From Pseudomonas reinekei (GTDB lineage Bacteria > Pseudomonadota > Gammaproteobacteria > Pseudomonadales > Pseudomonadaceae), in the NCBI RefSeq assembly GCF_001945365.1, contig NZ_MSTQ01000032.1, positions 1 to 32,881 of the forward strand: DNA of 32,881 nucleotides, read 5' to 3'. The notes beneath the pieces are model-generated. The model was not told the DNA's origin. It did not search any database and was given only the letters and a program-made list of their open reading frames with translations. Both the position numbers and the translations under genes were made by a program. The first letter of the stretch is position 1; every line of letters starts with the position of its first letter. This document shows, piece after piece, positions 6,009-14,599 of this stretch.

Positions 6009-7463
6009 CTAAAACCCTTCGCGCAAGTCCCCTTCCCGCGCCAGAAACCGTCCCTCACGGCGCCCGTTTGCTTGACCGTCCTGATAACTCAGCACGCCGT
6101 TGACCCACACCCCCTCGATGCCTTCCGCCGCCCGCTGCGGATCATTAAAGTCCGCCACGTCGCGAATCGTTGCCGGGTCGAACAACACCAGATCGGCCCA
6201 GTGGCCCTCACGAATCTCACCGCGCGCCTTCAGGCCGAATCGCGCCGCCGACAGCCCGGTCATTTTGTGCACGGCGGTGTGCAGTGGAAACAGTCCTACA
6301 TCGCGACTGAAATGTCCGAGCACCCGCGGGAACGCGCCCCACAAACGAGGGTGCGGAAATGGATCTTCCGGCAAGCCGTCGGAGCCGACCATCGACAGCG
6401 GATGGGCGAGGATTCTGCGCACATCGGCCTCGTCCATTCCGTAGTACACCGCCCCCGCCGGTTGCAGTTGGCGGGCGGCATCGAGCAACGACAGGTTCCA
6501 CTCGGCGGCGATGTCCATCAGGTCTCGCCCGCCCGTTTCCGGGTGCGGTGTCGACCAGGTAATGGTGATGCGATGGGCATCGGTGACTTGCTTGAGGTCC
6601 AGCGTCGAAGAGCTCGCTGCATAGGGATAGCAATCGCAGCCCACCGGATGGTTTTTTGCCGCGTGCTCGAGTGACGCGAGCAGTTGCGGACTGCGCCCCC
6701 AGTTGCCGGCGCCGGCACATTTGAGGTGGGAAATGATCACGGGGGATTTCGCGTGGCGACCGATCTGGAATGCCTCGTCCATGGCCTCCAGCACTGGCTC
6801 GAATTCACTGCGCAAATGGGTGGTGTACACCGCACCGAACGCCGTCAGCTCTTCGGTCAATTGCATGACTTCGTCAGTGGAGGCCGAGTTCGCGCTGGCG
6901 TAGGCAAGACCGGTGGACAAACCCAACGCTCCGGCCTCCAGGCTCTCGCGCAGTTGCTCGCGCATCGCGGCGATTTCATCGGGCGTTGCAGTGCGAAACA
7001 GGTCGTCAAGGTGATTGCTGCGCAGCGCGGTATGCCCGACCAATGCCGCAACGTTCAACGTGGTATTCGCGGCCTCGACCGCTGTGCGGTAGTCACGGAA
7101 TGTCGGATAGACAAATGCGGCCGCACTGCCGAGCAGGTTCATCGGGTCCGGCGGATCACCGCGCAAATTCACCGGCGAAGCACTGATCCCGCAGTTGCCG
7201 ACGATCACCGTGGTCACGCCCTGGCTGAGCTTGGGCAGCATCTGCGGTTGGCGGATCACCACCGTGTCATCGTGGGTGTGCACGTCGATGAAACCCGGTG
7301 CCAGCACCTTGCCTGCCGCGTCGATTTCTTCATTGGCCTGGGCATTGTGCAAGTCGCTGATGCGCTCGATGCGGCCGTTCAGGATTGCCACGTCAGCCGG
7401 GTAACCGCGGCTGTTGCTGCCGTCGATGACCAGGGCATTACGGATCAGCGTGTCGTACATCAT
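6009..7463 (-). CDS. D-aminoacylase (N-acyl-D-amino-acid deacylase)
   Basis: A 484-residue amidohydrolase, the normal length for D-aminoacylases (EC 3.5.1.81), which hydrolyse N-acyl-D-amino acids to a free D-amino acid and a carboxylic acid in the cytoplasm. The first metal-binding motif GFIDVHTHDD (H62, H64) follows the small beta-sandwich domain; C91 in VGNCGISASP is the conserved bridging cysteine of this family. TTHLRSEFEPVLEAMDE and VIISHLKCAG supply further metal ligands, and GSDGLPEDPFPHPRLWGAF is the conserved aspartate motif. The start is the first ATG of an ATGATG pair at 7463, with GGGAG six bases upstream; the reading frame stays open for another 88 codons but that part overlaps the rpiR-type gene. 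It lies one base after that gene's stop, so it is the last gene of the gntP-like/rpiR/D-aminoacylase operon. Confidence 0.92.
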   Translation of the reverse strand: MMYDTLIRNALVIDGSNSRGYPADVAILNGRIERISDLHNAQANEEIDAAGKVLAPGFIDVHTHDDTVVIRQPQMLPKLSQGVTTVIVGNCGISASPVNLRGDPPDPMNLLGSAAAFVYPTFRDYRTAVEAANTTLNVAALVGHTALRSNHLDDLFRTATPDEIAAMREQLRESLEAGALGLSTGLAYASANSASTDEVMQLTEELTAFGAVYTTHLRSEFEPVLEAMDEAFQIGRHAKSPVIISHLKCAGAGNWGRSPQLLASLEHAAKNHPVGCDCYPYAASSSTLDLKQVTDAHRITITWSTPHPETGGRDLMDIAAEWNLSLLDAARQLQPAGAVYYGMDEADVRRILAHPLSMVGSDGLPEDPFPHPRLWGAFPRVLGHFSRDVGLFPLHTAVHKMTGLSAARFGLKARGEIREGHWADLVLFDPATIRDVADFNDPQRAAEGIEGVWVNGVLSYQDGQANGRREGRFLAREGDLREGF

Positions 7464-7464
7464 G

Positions 7465-8325
7465 TCAGTCTCCCAGCGGCAAGTGATCGTCGCCGCCGCG
7501 GTAGTCGTCGAGGGCGAGTTTGATCCGCCGCAAACGCTCTTGATTGTCTTGAGGATTGGCCAGTGCGAGTTCGGTGGCAAGCACGTCGATGGCCAGCAGC
7601 ATGCCGTAGCGCGCCGCTGTGGGTTTGTAGATGAATGAGGTTTCGGCGCTTTGCAGCGGCAGGATGATGTCGGCCCGTTGTGCCAAGGGCGAGTCGGCGC
7701 GAGTGATCGCCAGGATGCGTGCGCCATAGTTGCGCGCCAGTTCCACCGTCTCCACCAGCTCCGGAGTGATACCGGTCAGCGAACAAACGATCACCACATG
7801 ATCGGTGCTTAGGCTGGCCGCGGTGACGCGCATCATCACCGCGTCGTGGCACACCGCAATCGGATAACCGAGGCGCACCAGGCGCACTTGCAGTTCTTCG
7901 CTGCACAGGGTCGAGCAGCCGCCCATGCCGAACGCGTGAATCATGCGTGCCTTGCCCAACAGGCTCACGGCATCGGTAAAACGCGACTCTTCAAAGGCCG
8001 ACAGGTGCTGGCGCAACGTCGATTCGATATCACCGACGATCTGCCCGTAGAACGCCGATTGATCCGGTGTCCTCGCCGGGTCGAGAAACCGGCTGCCGAC
8101 GCCATTGGCCTGGGCCAGTTGCAAGCGCAGGTCACGCAAGTCCTTGCAGCCGACCGTGCGAGCGAACCGCGACAGTGTGGCGGTACTCACCTCCGCCCGC
8201 AGCGCCAGCTCATCGAGACTGGCGGACGCGGCAAATCCTACGTCGTCGAGCATCAGTCGAGCGATGCGTCCTTCACCGGCGCTGAAGGAATCCTGACGGG
8301 CGCGGATCTGGTAGAGGATGTCCAT
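7465..8325 (-). CDS. MurR/RpiR-family transcriptional regulator
   Basis: A 286-residue regulator with an N-terminal RpiR-type helix-turn-helix (about residues 1-77, including LDELALRAEVSTATLSRFAR) and a C-terminal SIS domain from about residue 110, with the phosphosugar-isomerase-like loop IHAFGMGGCSTL. SIS domains normally sense phosphosugars or, in some members, other small metabolites. The gene is 15 bases after the permease gene and one base before D-aminoacylase, so it sits inside the operon it most likely controls. The start is ATG at 8325 with GGAG eight bases upstream. The inducer is not evident; an N-acyl-D-amino acid or related product is a guess from context. Candidate operator palindromes lie upstream of the permease gene at 9715-9782. 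Confidence 0.9.
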   Translation of the reverse strand: MDILYQIRARQDSFSAGEGRIARLMLDDVGFAASASLDELALRAEVSTATLSRFARTVGCKDLRDLRLQLAQANGVGSRFLDPARTPDQSAFYGQIVGDIESTLRQHLSAFEESRFTDAVSLLGKARMIHAFGMGGCSTLCSEELQVRLVRLGYPIAVCHDAVMMRVTAASLSTDHVVIVCSLTGITPELVETVELARNYGARILAITRADSPLAQRADIILPLQSAETSFIYKPTAARYGMLLAIDVLATELALANPQDNQERLRRIKLALDDYRGGDDHLPLGD

Positions 8326-8340
8326 GGCGGGCGACTCCGG

Positions 8341-9690
8341 TTAAATCAGGTAAGAAAGGCCAACGGTCAGACCGAAAGCGACGAGCGAGATCAACGTCTC
8401 AAGTACCGTCCAGGTCTTGAAGGTCTGGGTGACCGTCATGTTGAAGTATTCCTTGATCAACCAGAAGCCGCCGTCGTTGACGTGGGAGAAAATCACCGAG
8501 CCGGCGCCGGTCGCCAGCACCAGCAATTCCGGATGCGGGTAACCCAGGCCAATAGCCACTGGCGCAACCACGCCCGAGGCTGTGGTCATGGCCACGGTGG
8601 CCGAGCCAGTGGCGATGCGCATCAGCGCCGCAAACAGCCAACCCATCAACAGCGGCGACAAATGGAATTCGTGGGCCAGGCCGACGATCTGGTCGGTGAC
8701 GCCGGCGTCCACCAGAATCCGGTTCAGGCCGCCGCCGGCACCCACCAGCAGTGTAATGCTCGCGGTGGGTGCCAGACATTCGTTGGTGAACTTGAGGATC
8801 GATTCACGGTTGAAACCCTGGGCCAGGCCGAGGGTCCAGAAGCTCAGCAAGGTCGCCAGCAACAGCGCGATCACCGAGTTGCCGATGAACAGCAGGAGCT
8901 GGTTGAAACCCGTACCCGGCGTGGAAATCAGGTTGGCCCAGCCGCCGATCAGCATCAGCACCACCGGCAACAGAATGGTCGCCATGGTGATGCCGAAACC
9001 CGGCAGGCGGTCGCGCGGTTCGCGTTCGAGGAACTGGCGCTCCAGCGGGTTTTCCGCGGGCAGTTGAATGCGCGGCACGATGAACCTGGCGTACAGGGGA
9101 CCTGCGATGATCGCCGTCGGAATGCCGATCGCAATGGCGTAGAGCAAAGTCTGCCCCACCGATGCCTGATACACCTGCACCGCCAGCATCGCCGCCGGGT
9201 GCGGAGGCACCAACGCGTGCACCACCGAGAGTCCGGCAACCATCGGCAAGCCGACCATCAGGATCGACACGCCGACCCGCCGCGCCACGGTGAACGCAAT
9301 CGGCACCAGCAACACAAAACCGACTTCGAAGAACAGCGGCAACCCCACCAGGAACGCGATACAGACCATCGCCCAGTGCGCGTTCTTCTCGCCGAAGCGG
9401 TCGATCAAGGTTCGCGCCACCTGCTCGGCGCCGCCGGACTCGGCCATCATCTTGCCGAGCATCGTGCCCAGCGCCACCACCAGCGCGATGTGCCCCAGGG
9501 TCTTGCCGACCCCGGCCTCATACGCCCCCACCACGCCCGACGGCGGCATGCCTGCCACCAGCGCCAGGCCGATGGAAATCAGGGTGATGACAATGAACGG
9601 ATTGAGCCGGTAACGGGCGATCAGAACGATCAAAGCAATGATGGCGATGGCGGCATACACCAGCAGCCAATAGCCGAAGGACAGGGTCAT
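8341..9690 (-). CDS. GntP-family proton symporter
   Basis: A 449-residue inner-membrane transporter with about 12-14 hydrophobic segments. The GntP hallmarks are present: EVGFVLLVPIAF, VHALVPPHPAAMLAV, LVGAGGGLNRILVDAG, RIATGSATVAM and VIFSHVNDGGFWLIKEYF. Characterised members carry gluconate, other sugar acids or D-serine with protons. There is no gluconate kinase here; the gene heads an operon with an RpiR regulator and D-aminoacylase, so uptake of N-acyl-D-amino acids or D-amino acids is the more likely role (inference). The start is ATG at 9690 with GGAG six bases upstream; the frame is open 40 codons further but lacks an equivalent site. Confidence 0.92.
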   Translation of the reverse strand: MTLSFGYWLLVYAAIAIIALIVLIARYRLNPFIVITLISIGLALVAGMPPSGVVGAYEAGVGKTLGHIALVVALGTMLGKMMAESGGAEQVARTLIDRFGEKNAHWAMVCIAFLVGLPLFFEVGFVLLVPIAFTVARRVGVSILMVGLPMVAGLSVVHALVPPHPAAMLAVQVYQASVGQTLLYAIAIGIPTAIIAGPLYARFIVPRIQLPAENPLERQFLEREPRDRLPGFGITMATILLPVVLMLIGGWANLISTPGTGFNQLLLFIGNSVIALLLATLLSFWTLGLAQGFNRESILKFTNECLAPTASITLLVGAGGGLNRILVDAGVTDQIVGLAHEFHLSPLLMGWLFAALMRIATGSATVAMTTASGVVAPVAIGLGYPHPELLVLATGAGSVIFSHVNDGGFWLIKEYFNMTVTQTFKTWTVLETLISLVAFGLTVGLSYLI

Positions 9691-9714
9691 GCGGTACTCC
9701 TCGAGAGGGTCACG

Positions 9715-9782
9715 TCGAAATATTTGTGAAAGTCTTAAAGCATTTCGAGAGGCGATTATCAAACGAGGTGAAAGTAATTTTC
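9715..9782 (-). promoter_or_regulatory. Palindromes upstream of the gntP-like gene, candidate RpiR operators
   Basis: TCGAAAT at 9715-9721 and its exact complement ATTTCGA at 9742-9748 form a 7-bp inverted repeat spaced by 20 bases. A second short palindrome, GAAAGTAATTTTC, lies at 9770-9782. Both are A/T-rich islands within 100 bases of the operon start, where an operator for the operon's RpiR regulator would be expected. Binding is inferred. Confidence 0.4.
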
Positions 9783-9828
9783 GTACAGAGGTAAGAGATG
9801 TCGCTGACAAATATGTCTTGTCGCGAAT

Positions 9829-9865
9829 AATGAAAATCGGGCAGGTGAATTTTCATTCCCTGCCC
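9829..9865 (-). terminator. Probable rho-independent terminator of the sulP gene
   Basis: On the minus strand GGGCAGG (9865-9859) and CCTGCCC (9845-9839) form a 7-bp stem with a 13-base loop, followed by CGATTTTCAT. It begins ten bases after the SulP stop codon and lies upstream of the next leftward operon. Confidence 0.65.
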
Positions 9866-9874
9866 AGTCGGTGT

Positions 9875-11320
9875 TCAGTCGTGGTGAACCCGGGCGCGTC
9901 GCAGCAATTTCTTGCAACGCTCGGATAAATGCAGCACCCGCAGGTGCTTGCCGGCTTTGCTGTAGCGCTCGCGCAGGGTGTCGAGCGCGGCGATGGCGGA
10001 GTAGTCGACGAAACTCAGATGGCGACAATCGAGCGTCACCTGAGCCGGATCGTTGGCCGGATCGAATTGGTTGAGGAACGGCGTGGTCGAGGCGAAGAAC
10101 AAGGTGCCATGCACCCGGTAAAGCTTGCTCCCGTCGTTTTCCAGGTGACTGTCGGCGTACAACTGCCGAGCCTGTTGCCAGGCGAAATTCAGCGCCGCGA
10201 TGATGATGCCGCACAGCACGGCGGTGGCCAGGTCGGTGAACACGGTAATCACCGTCACGGCGATGATCACCAGCGCATCGTTGAGCGGGACCTTGTTCAT
10301 CACTCGCAGCGAGGCCCAGGCGAAGGTCTGCTGCGACACCACGAACATCACCCCGACCAGCGCCGCCAACGGAATGCGCTCGATCAGCGGCGAGAGGAAC
10401 AGGATGAACAACAGGATCGACACCCCGGCTACAACGCCGGACAAGCGCCCGCGCCCACCGGAGCTGAGGTTGATCACGGTCTGGCCGATCATCGCGCAGC
10501 CGCCCATGCCGCCAAACGCCCCAGAGACCATGTTCGCCGCGCCCAGCGCCACGCATTCGCGATCCGGGTAGCCACGGCTTTCGGTGATTTCATCGGTCAG
10601 GTTCAGGGTCAACAGGGTTTCCAGAAGCCCCACCAGCGCCATCAGGATCGCGTACGGCGCGATGATGCGCAGGGTTTCCAGATTCCATGGAATATCCGGC
10701 AACGCCAGCGTCGGCAGGCCGCCGGCGATGTGCGCCATGTCACCGAGGGTGCGGGTTGGCAGACCCAGCAGATACACCGCCAGGCCTACACCCACAATCG
10801 CCACCAGCGCCGGCGGCACCGTGCGCGTCAGCCGCGGCAGCACATAGACAACGGTCATGGTCACAGCGACCAGACCGATCATCATGTAGAGCGGCGTGCC
10901 ACTGAGCCAGCGCTCGCCGCTCTTGAAATGCTCCAGTTGCGCCAGCGCGATGATGATCGCCAGGCCATTGACGAAACCGAGCATCACCGGGTGCGGCACC
11001 ATGCGTACCAGCTTCCCGAGCTTGAGCAAGCCGAACGCCATCATGATCAACCCGCCCAGCAATACCGTGGCCAGCAGGTACTGCACCCCGTGTTGCACCA
11101 CCAGCGCGACGATCACCACGGCCATCGACCCGGCAGCGCCGGAGACCATGCCCGGGCGCCCGCCGAACAGCGCCGTGAGCGTACAGATGATGAACGCGCC
11201 ATACAGCCCCATCAGTGGATTGAGATGGGCCACCAGCGCAAAAGCGATGCACTCGGGCAGCAGGGCGAAAGACGTGGTGAGTCCGGCCAGGATGTCGGCG
11301 CGTAGACGTATTGGTTTCAT
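9875..11320 (-). CDS. SulP-family inorganic anion transporter with C-terminal STAS domain
   Basis: A 481-residue inner-membrane transporter of the SLC26/SulP family. The N-terminal part carries the family pattern LRADILAGLTTSFALLPECI then LNPLMGLYGAFI, GGRPGMVSGAAGSMAVVI and FGGMGGCAMIGQTVINL, with about 12 membrane segments to residue ~385. A short STAS domain follows, with LDCRHLSFVDYSAIAALD as the nucleotide/phospho-site loop. Members carry sulfate, bicarbonate, chloride or dicarboxylates; nothing in the neighbourhood (no carbonic anhydrase or sulfur genes) fixes the substrate. Two in-frame ATGs at 11332 and 11320 are possible; the second is preferred because homologues begin near MKPIRLRADILAG, but neither has a clear ribosome binding site. 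It is a single-gene unit with a terminator. Confidence 0.9.
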   Translation of the reverse strand: MKPIRLRADILAGLTTSFALLPECIAFALVAHLNPLMGLYGAFIICTLTALFGGRPGMVSGAAGSMAVVIVALVVQHGVQYLLATVLLGGLIMMAFGLLKLGKLVRMVPHPVMLGFVNGLAIIIALAQLEHFKSGERWLSGTPLYMMIGLVAVTMTVVYVLPRLTRTVPPALVAIVGVGLAVYLLGLPTRTLGDMAHIAGGLPTLALPDIPWNLETLRIIAPYAILMALVGLLETLLTLNLTDEITESRGYPDRECVALGAANMVSGAFGGMGGCAMIGQTVINLSSGGRGRLSGVVAGVSILLFILFLSPLIERIPLAALVGVMFVVSQQTFAWASLRVMNKVPLNDALVIIAVTVITVFTDLATAVLCGIIIAALNFAWQQARQLYADSHLENDGSKLYRVHGTLFFASTTPFLNQFDPANDPAQVTLDCRHLSFVDYSAIAALDTLRERYSKAGKHLRVLHLSERCKKLLRRARVHHD

Positions 11321-11410
11321 GGAGGACCGCATGCAGGGGAAACAGGAAAAGAGTTTGCGGATGTTACGGAATCGAGCGCGGTCCGGCCAGTTTATGCAAT
11401 TTCAGAAACG

Positions 11411-11508
11411 CCTTCGCGAGCAGGTCCGCTCCCACTTTTGATCTTTGTGGGGCACAGATGTGTGCACGACGAAGATGCCCTGTGGGAGCGAGCCTGCTCG
11501 CGAAGGCA
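11411..11508. repeat. REP pair (REPIN) between sulP and the SDR gene
   Basis: CCTTCGCGAGCAGGTCCGCT plus CCCAC at 11411-11435 faces CCTGTGGGAGCGAGCCTGCT plus CGCGAAGGC at 11479-11508, separated by about 43 bases. The cores are the same family as those at 4973-5040. The pair occupies most of the gap between two leftward genes. Confidence 0.85.
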
Positions 11509-11529
11509 GCAACCCGGTCTAAAGCGAAC

Positions 11530-12423
11530 TCACACCATCTCGTTGCGAATCCACTCCACCACCGAAGTCCGCTTCGGCGCCCAACCCAGCACTTCCCGCG
11601 CATGCTTGCCGCGAACCCGGCTGTTGGAGCCCAGGCCATAGTTGGCCATTTCATAGCCCCACTCGGCTTCGGCATCCTTGAGTGGCCAATCCTGTGGTTC
11701 ACCCAGATCCAGCGCTTGCGCCATGGCCGTGGTCATGTCGCTGAACGACGCTTCACCGCTTTCAACGAAGTAGAACGTGCCCGGTACATTTTTGCTCAGC
11801 GCCAGCAGGTACAAGGCAACCACGTCTTCGATGTGCACGTTGGACCAGATGTTCTGGCCCGTGCCCACGTGGCGCACCACACCACTTTTACGCGCCTGCT
11901 TCAGCAAGCGAGGCAACTGCACGCTGTCGCGCTTGACGCCCAGGCTGTGGCCATAGATCAGGGTGTTGCAGATCACTGCCGAATTCACCCCGTCCTTCGC
12001 GGCGGCGAGGATCAGGTTGTCGATGGCCACGCGTGCAGCCTTGTCGACGGTGGGCTCCGGCAGATTATCTTCGAAGTAGATGACCTCGCTGGATTTGCCC
12101 CCCGACGCATCGCCGACAATGCTCGAACCACTGGTGTGCAGGAACACTTTGTTGGAACCGCGCAAGGCATCGAGCAAGGCTTCGACGGCGCCACGATGGT
12201 CGCTGCTGGCGGCGCTGATGACGGCGTCGGCGGCTCGGGCCTGGTCAGCCAGCAGTGCGCTGTCGTCAAGCGTGCCGATGACTGCCGTGATGCCCAGCGT
12301 TTTCAGTTCATCCGCCTGTTCGGCGTTGCGCACCAGGCCCGTGACGCTGTGACCCGCCTTGATCAGGCCAGTGGCGATGGAACCACCGATAAAACCCGCT
12401 GCACCGGTAACGAATACGTTCAT
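11530..12423 (-). CDS. NAD(P)-binding SDR/epimerase-like protein
   Basis: A 297-residue extended/atypical short-chain dehydrogenase. The dinucleotide motif GAAGFIGGSIATGL (residues 7-20) sits after the first beta strand MNVFVTG, the ADAVISAAS strand follows near residue 70, and FLHTSGSSIVGD near residue 95 corresponds to the active-site serine strand. The usual YxxxK pair is not obvious in its normal place, so catalysis may be altered or the protein may act as an NmrA-like sensor; I cannot name a substrate. The start is ATG at 12423 with GGGAG eight bases upstream. It is downstream of a LysR gene in the same direction (103-base gap), which could control it. Confidence 0.8.
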   Translation of the reverse strand: MNVFVTGAAGFIGGSIATGLIKAGHSVTGLVRNAEQADELKTLGITAVIGTLDDSALLADQARAADAVISAASSDHRGAVEALLDALRGSNKVFLHTSGSSIVGDASGGKSSEVIYFEDNLPEPTVDKAARVAIDNLILAAAKDGVNSAVICNTLIYGHSLGVKRDSVQLPRLLKQARKSGVVRHVGTGQNIWSNVHIEDVVALYLLALSKNVPGTFYFVESGEASFSDMTTAMAQALDLGEPQDWPLKDAEAEWGYEMANYGLGSNSRVRGKHAREVLGWAPKRTSVVEWIRNEMV

Positions 12424-12526
12424 GGAGAAACTCCCTGCGTGGATAAGTGATGCAACGAGTATCAAGCCGCTATCCTTGACGAAAAATCCCCGCTGAACCA
12501 ATTCACTCTTGCGCAGTAATCACGAA

Positions 12527-13438
12527 TCACTCGTCAAAAACGTCGGTGGCGTACAGCGCCAATTTGCTCTGGATAAAGTCCAGAAAGCACTGAATCCGCA
12601 AGGCCAGTTGCGAGTTACGGTAGTACACGGCGTTGATCGGCTGGCGATAACCGCTGTTGAATTCCGCCAGCAGCACCTTCAATCGTCCGGCGCGAATGTC
12701 TTCGATGGTCATGTAGTGCGACAGGCTGGCGATGCCCTGCCCTTGCAGCGCCAGATGACGGATGGTTTCGCCACTGGAAGCACTGAGCGACGCCTGGATC
12801 GGCCAGCGATCACCGTGCACATAACGCAGCGGCCATTGGTTGAGGCCTTCGTTCTGGGTAAAGCCCAGCAACGTGTGTCCGGACAGATCGGTCACGGCGG
12901 TCGGTGTGCCGTGTTTTTCCAGGTAAGCCGGGCTGGCGACGATGTGCAACGGACTGCATCCCAGCGAACGGGCATGCAAGGTCGAGTCGGCCAGTGTGCC
13001 GATGCGGATGGCAATGTCGGTACTTTGCTCCAGCAAATCGATGATCAGGTCGTTGCTGTTGAGCTCAAGCTGGATGTCGGGGTAGAGCCGTCGAAACTCA
13101 TCGATGTACGGCACGATGGCGTGCAGCATGAACGGTGAGGCGGCGTTGATGCGCAGGCGCCCGGACGGCGTTTGCTGGCGCGAGGTCAAGCGCTCCTCGA
13201 GCTCGTCCATCTGATCGAGAATCAGCTTGGCGTGCTCGAAGAAATACTTGCCCTCTTCGGTCAGATCCATGCGCCGCGTGGTGCGATTGATCAAGGTTGT
13301 CTCGAGCTTGGCCTCCAGCCGCGACAACGTACGGCTGACCGCCGACGGCGTTTGCCCGACCTGCTCGGCCGCCGCGGAAATCGATCCGCACTCAATCACG
13401 CAGACGAAAATCTGCAACTCATCGGATCTGGCTTTCAC
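12527..13438 (-). CDS. LysR-family transcriptional regulator (CrgA/DsdC-like group)
   Basis: A 303-residue LysR regulator: winged helix-turn-helix at residues 4-63 with SISAAAEQVGQTPSAVSRTL and LEAKLETTLINRTTRRMDLT, then an effector-binding domain with GRLRINAASPFMLHAIVPYI. The start is GTG at 13438, supported by AAGGA six bases upstream. It lies between mdaB and the SDR gene, all leftward, rather than divergent from a target as is usual for the family. Its likely targets are these neighbours and possibly the mdaB/ygiN-like intergenic region; a redox-related inducer such as a quinone is a guess from context. Confidence 0.9.
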   Translation of the reverse strand: MKARSDELQIFVCVIECGSISAAAEQVGQTPSAVSRTLSRLEAKLETTLINRTTRRMDLTEEGKYFFEHAKLILDQMDELEERLTSRQQTPSGRLRINAASPFMLHAIVPYIDEFRRLYPDIQLELNSNDLIIDLLEQSTDIAIRIGTLADSTLHARSLGCSPLHIVASPAYLEKHGTPTAVTDLSGHTLLGFTQNEGLNQWPLRYVHGDRWPIQASLSASSGETIRHLALQGQGIASLSHYMTIEDIRAGRLKVLLAEFNSGYRQPINAVYYRNSQLALRIQCFLDFIQSKLALYATDVFDE

Positions 13439-13529
13439 GAGTGTTCCTTATCGATAGTCCTGCACACCGTTGTCGATGCTCCTTCGCCACAGGTCAGCAC
13501 CGGCTTCAGACTTCGATAGTAGCGGAGCC

Positions 13530-14120
13530 TCAGGCCTTCAGGCCAAACACCTCAGCCAAATGCCGCTCATAACGCGCCACATCACCTTCGATGTTCGGGC
13601 GTTTCATCACGTCCACACTCAGAAAGGTTGGCAAACCGGTCATGCCCAGGAACTCGTTAGCCTTGTGAAACGGGAAGTACACCGCGTCCACGCCTTTTCC
13701 CTCGAAGAAGTCGGTCGGGTCGTCGAAGGCTTGCTGAGGGGCGTTCCAGGTCAGCGACAGCATGTACTGCTTGCCGTGAACCAAACCGCCGCTGCCGTAC
13801 TTTTGCGAAGCATCGGAACGGGTGCGGCCGTCGCTGGCGTACAGGCTGCCATGACCTTCGGTAAACACTTCGTCGATGTACTTCTTCACGGTCCATGGCG
13901 CGCCCATCCACCAGCCGGGCATCTGGTAAATAATCACGTCGGCCCAAAGGAACTTGGCCACTTCTTCAGCCACGTCGTAGCCCTCGTCGATGAACGTGGT
14001 TTTCACGTCCATGCCACCACGGTCCAGCACGCTCAACGCGGCTTCATGCAGGGTGGTGTTGTAACGGCCATCGGAGTGGGCAAATTTTTTGCCGCCATTG
14101 AGTAACAGAACTTTTTTCAT
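13530..14120 (-). CDS. mdaB: NADPH:quinone reductase MdaB
   Basis: A 196-residue flavodoxin-fold flavoprotein of the MdaB (modulator of drug activity B) type, which reduces quinones by two electrons with NADPH and protects against redox cycling. Visible hallmarks are MKKVLLLNGGKKFAHSDGRY (FMN/FAD phosphate loop), ADVIIYQMPGWWMGAPWTVK and VFTEGHGSLYASDGRTRSD, then GKQYMLSLTWNAPQQAF. Length fits the family (~193). The start is ATG at 14120. It is transcribed divergently from a YgiN-like monooxygenase gene across 164 bases; in E. coli mdaB and ygiN are neighbours and act together in quinol/quinone cycling, which supports both calls. Confidence 0.92.
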   Translation of the reverse strand: MKKVLLLNGGKKFAHSDGRYNTTLHEAALSVLDRGGMDVKTTFIDEGYDVAEEVAKFLWADVIIYQMPGWWMGAPWTVKKYIDEVFTEGHGSLYASDGRTRSDASQKYGSGGLVHGKQYMLSLTWNAPQQAFDDPTDFFEGKGVDAVYFPFHKANEFLGMTGLPTFLSVDVMKRPNIEGDVARYERHLAEVFGLKA

Positions 14121-14284
14121 GAGGGGCTCTCGGGAAGGTCAGGAATTGGATGGCGGCAGAATACTGATCTGCTTCGCGCGAAATAAGCATCCAACTGGCA
14201 AAATACATTTGACCCAAACGCACGAATCACAACGCAATTATTGCCTTAGACTAACGCCGTTTCTGACCCGAGGAGCTTTTTTTG
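14121..14284. other. Divergent promoter region between mdaB and the ygiN-like gene
   Basis: This 164-base region must carry promoters for both genes and perhaps an operator for the LysR regulator next to mdaB. I can place the GAGGAG ribosome binding site of the rightward gene at its right end, but no promoter or operator convincingly. Confidence 0.35.
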
Positions 14285-14599
14285 ATGAGTGATCTGCAAG
14301 GTTTCATCCTGCACGCCAAGACCCGCCCGGAAAAATCCGATGCCTTCGAAGCTTTTTTCAGCAGCTACGTAGAAGCCAGTCGCGCCGAGCCTGGCTGCAT
14401 CGAGTACCACATGCTGCGCGACAAACAGGACCCGACGCTGTTTATCTTCTACGAAATCTGGCAATCCCAGGCCCACCTCGACGTGCACTCGAATCTGCCG
14501 CACATGAAGCAATTTCTCGAACAGCGCGATGAGTACCTGGAGCGTGACTTCGAGATCCGCGCCATCGAGATGATCAGCCCGTCGTCCGCTAGCCGCTGA
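14285..14599 (+). CDS. YgiN-like putative quinol monooxygenase (ABM domain)
   Basis: A 104-residue protein of the antibiotic-biosynthesis-monooxygenase fold, a small dimeric ferredoxin-like barrel. The pattern GFILHAKTRPEKSDAFEAFF, then EASRAEPGCIEYHMLRDKQD and FIFYEIWQSQAHLDVHSNLP is the standard ABM layout. YgiN of E. coli oxidises menadiol to menadione and pairs with MdaB. The start is ATG at 14285 after GAGGAG; a TTG immediately before it is unlikely. The 3' end overlaps the convergent TauE-like gene by 11 bases. The exact substrate is inferred from the neighbouring mdaB. Confidence 0.85.
   Translation: MSDLQGFILHAKTRPEKSDAFEAFFSSYVEASRAEPGCIEYHMLRDKQDPTLFIFYEIWQSQAHLDVHSNLPHMKQFLEQRDEYLERDFEIRAIEMISPSSASR

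Noticed and set aside
7846..9729. A 627-codon plus-strand frame opposite the RpiR and GntP genes
   Set aside because: Translation is a His/Gln/Arg-rich shadow of membrane-protein codons; both opposite genes are well supported.
9929..11305. A 458-codon plus-strand frame opposite sulP
   Set aside because: Same type of His/Gln-rich antisense shadow with no ribosome binding site.
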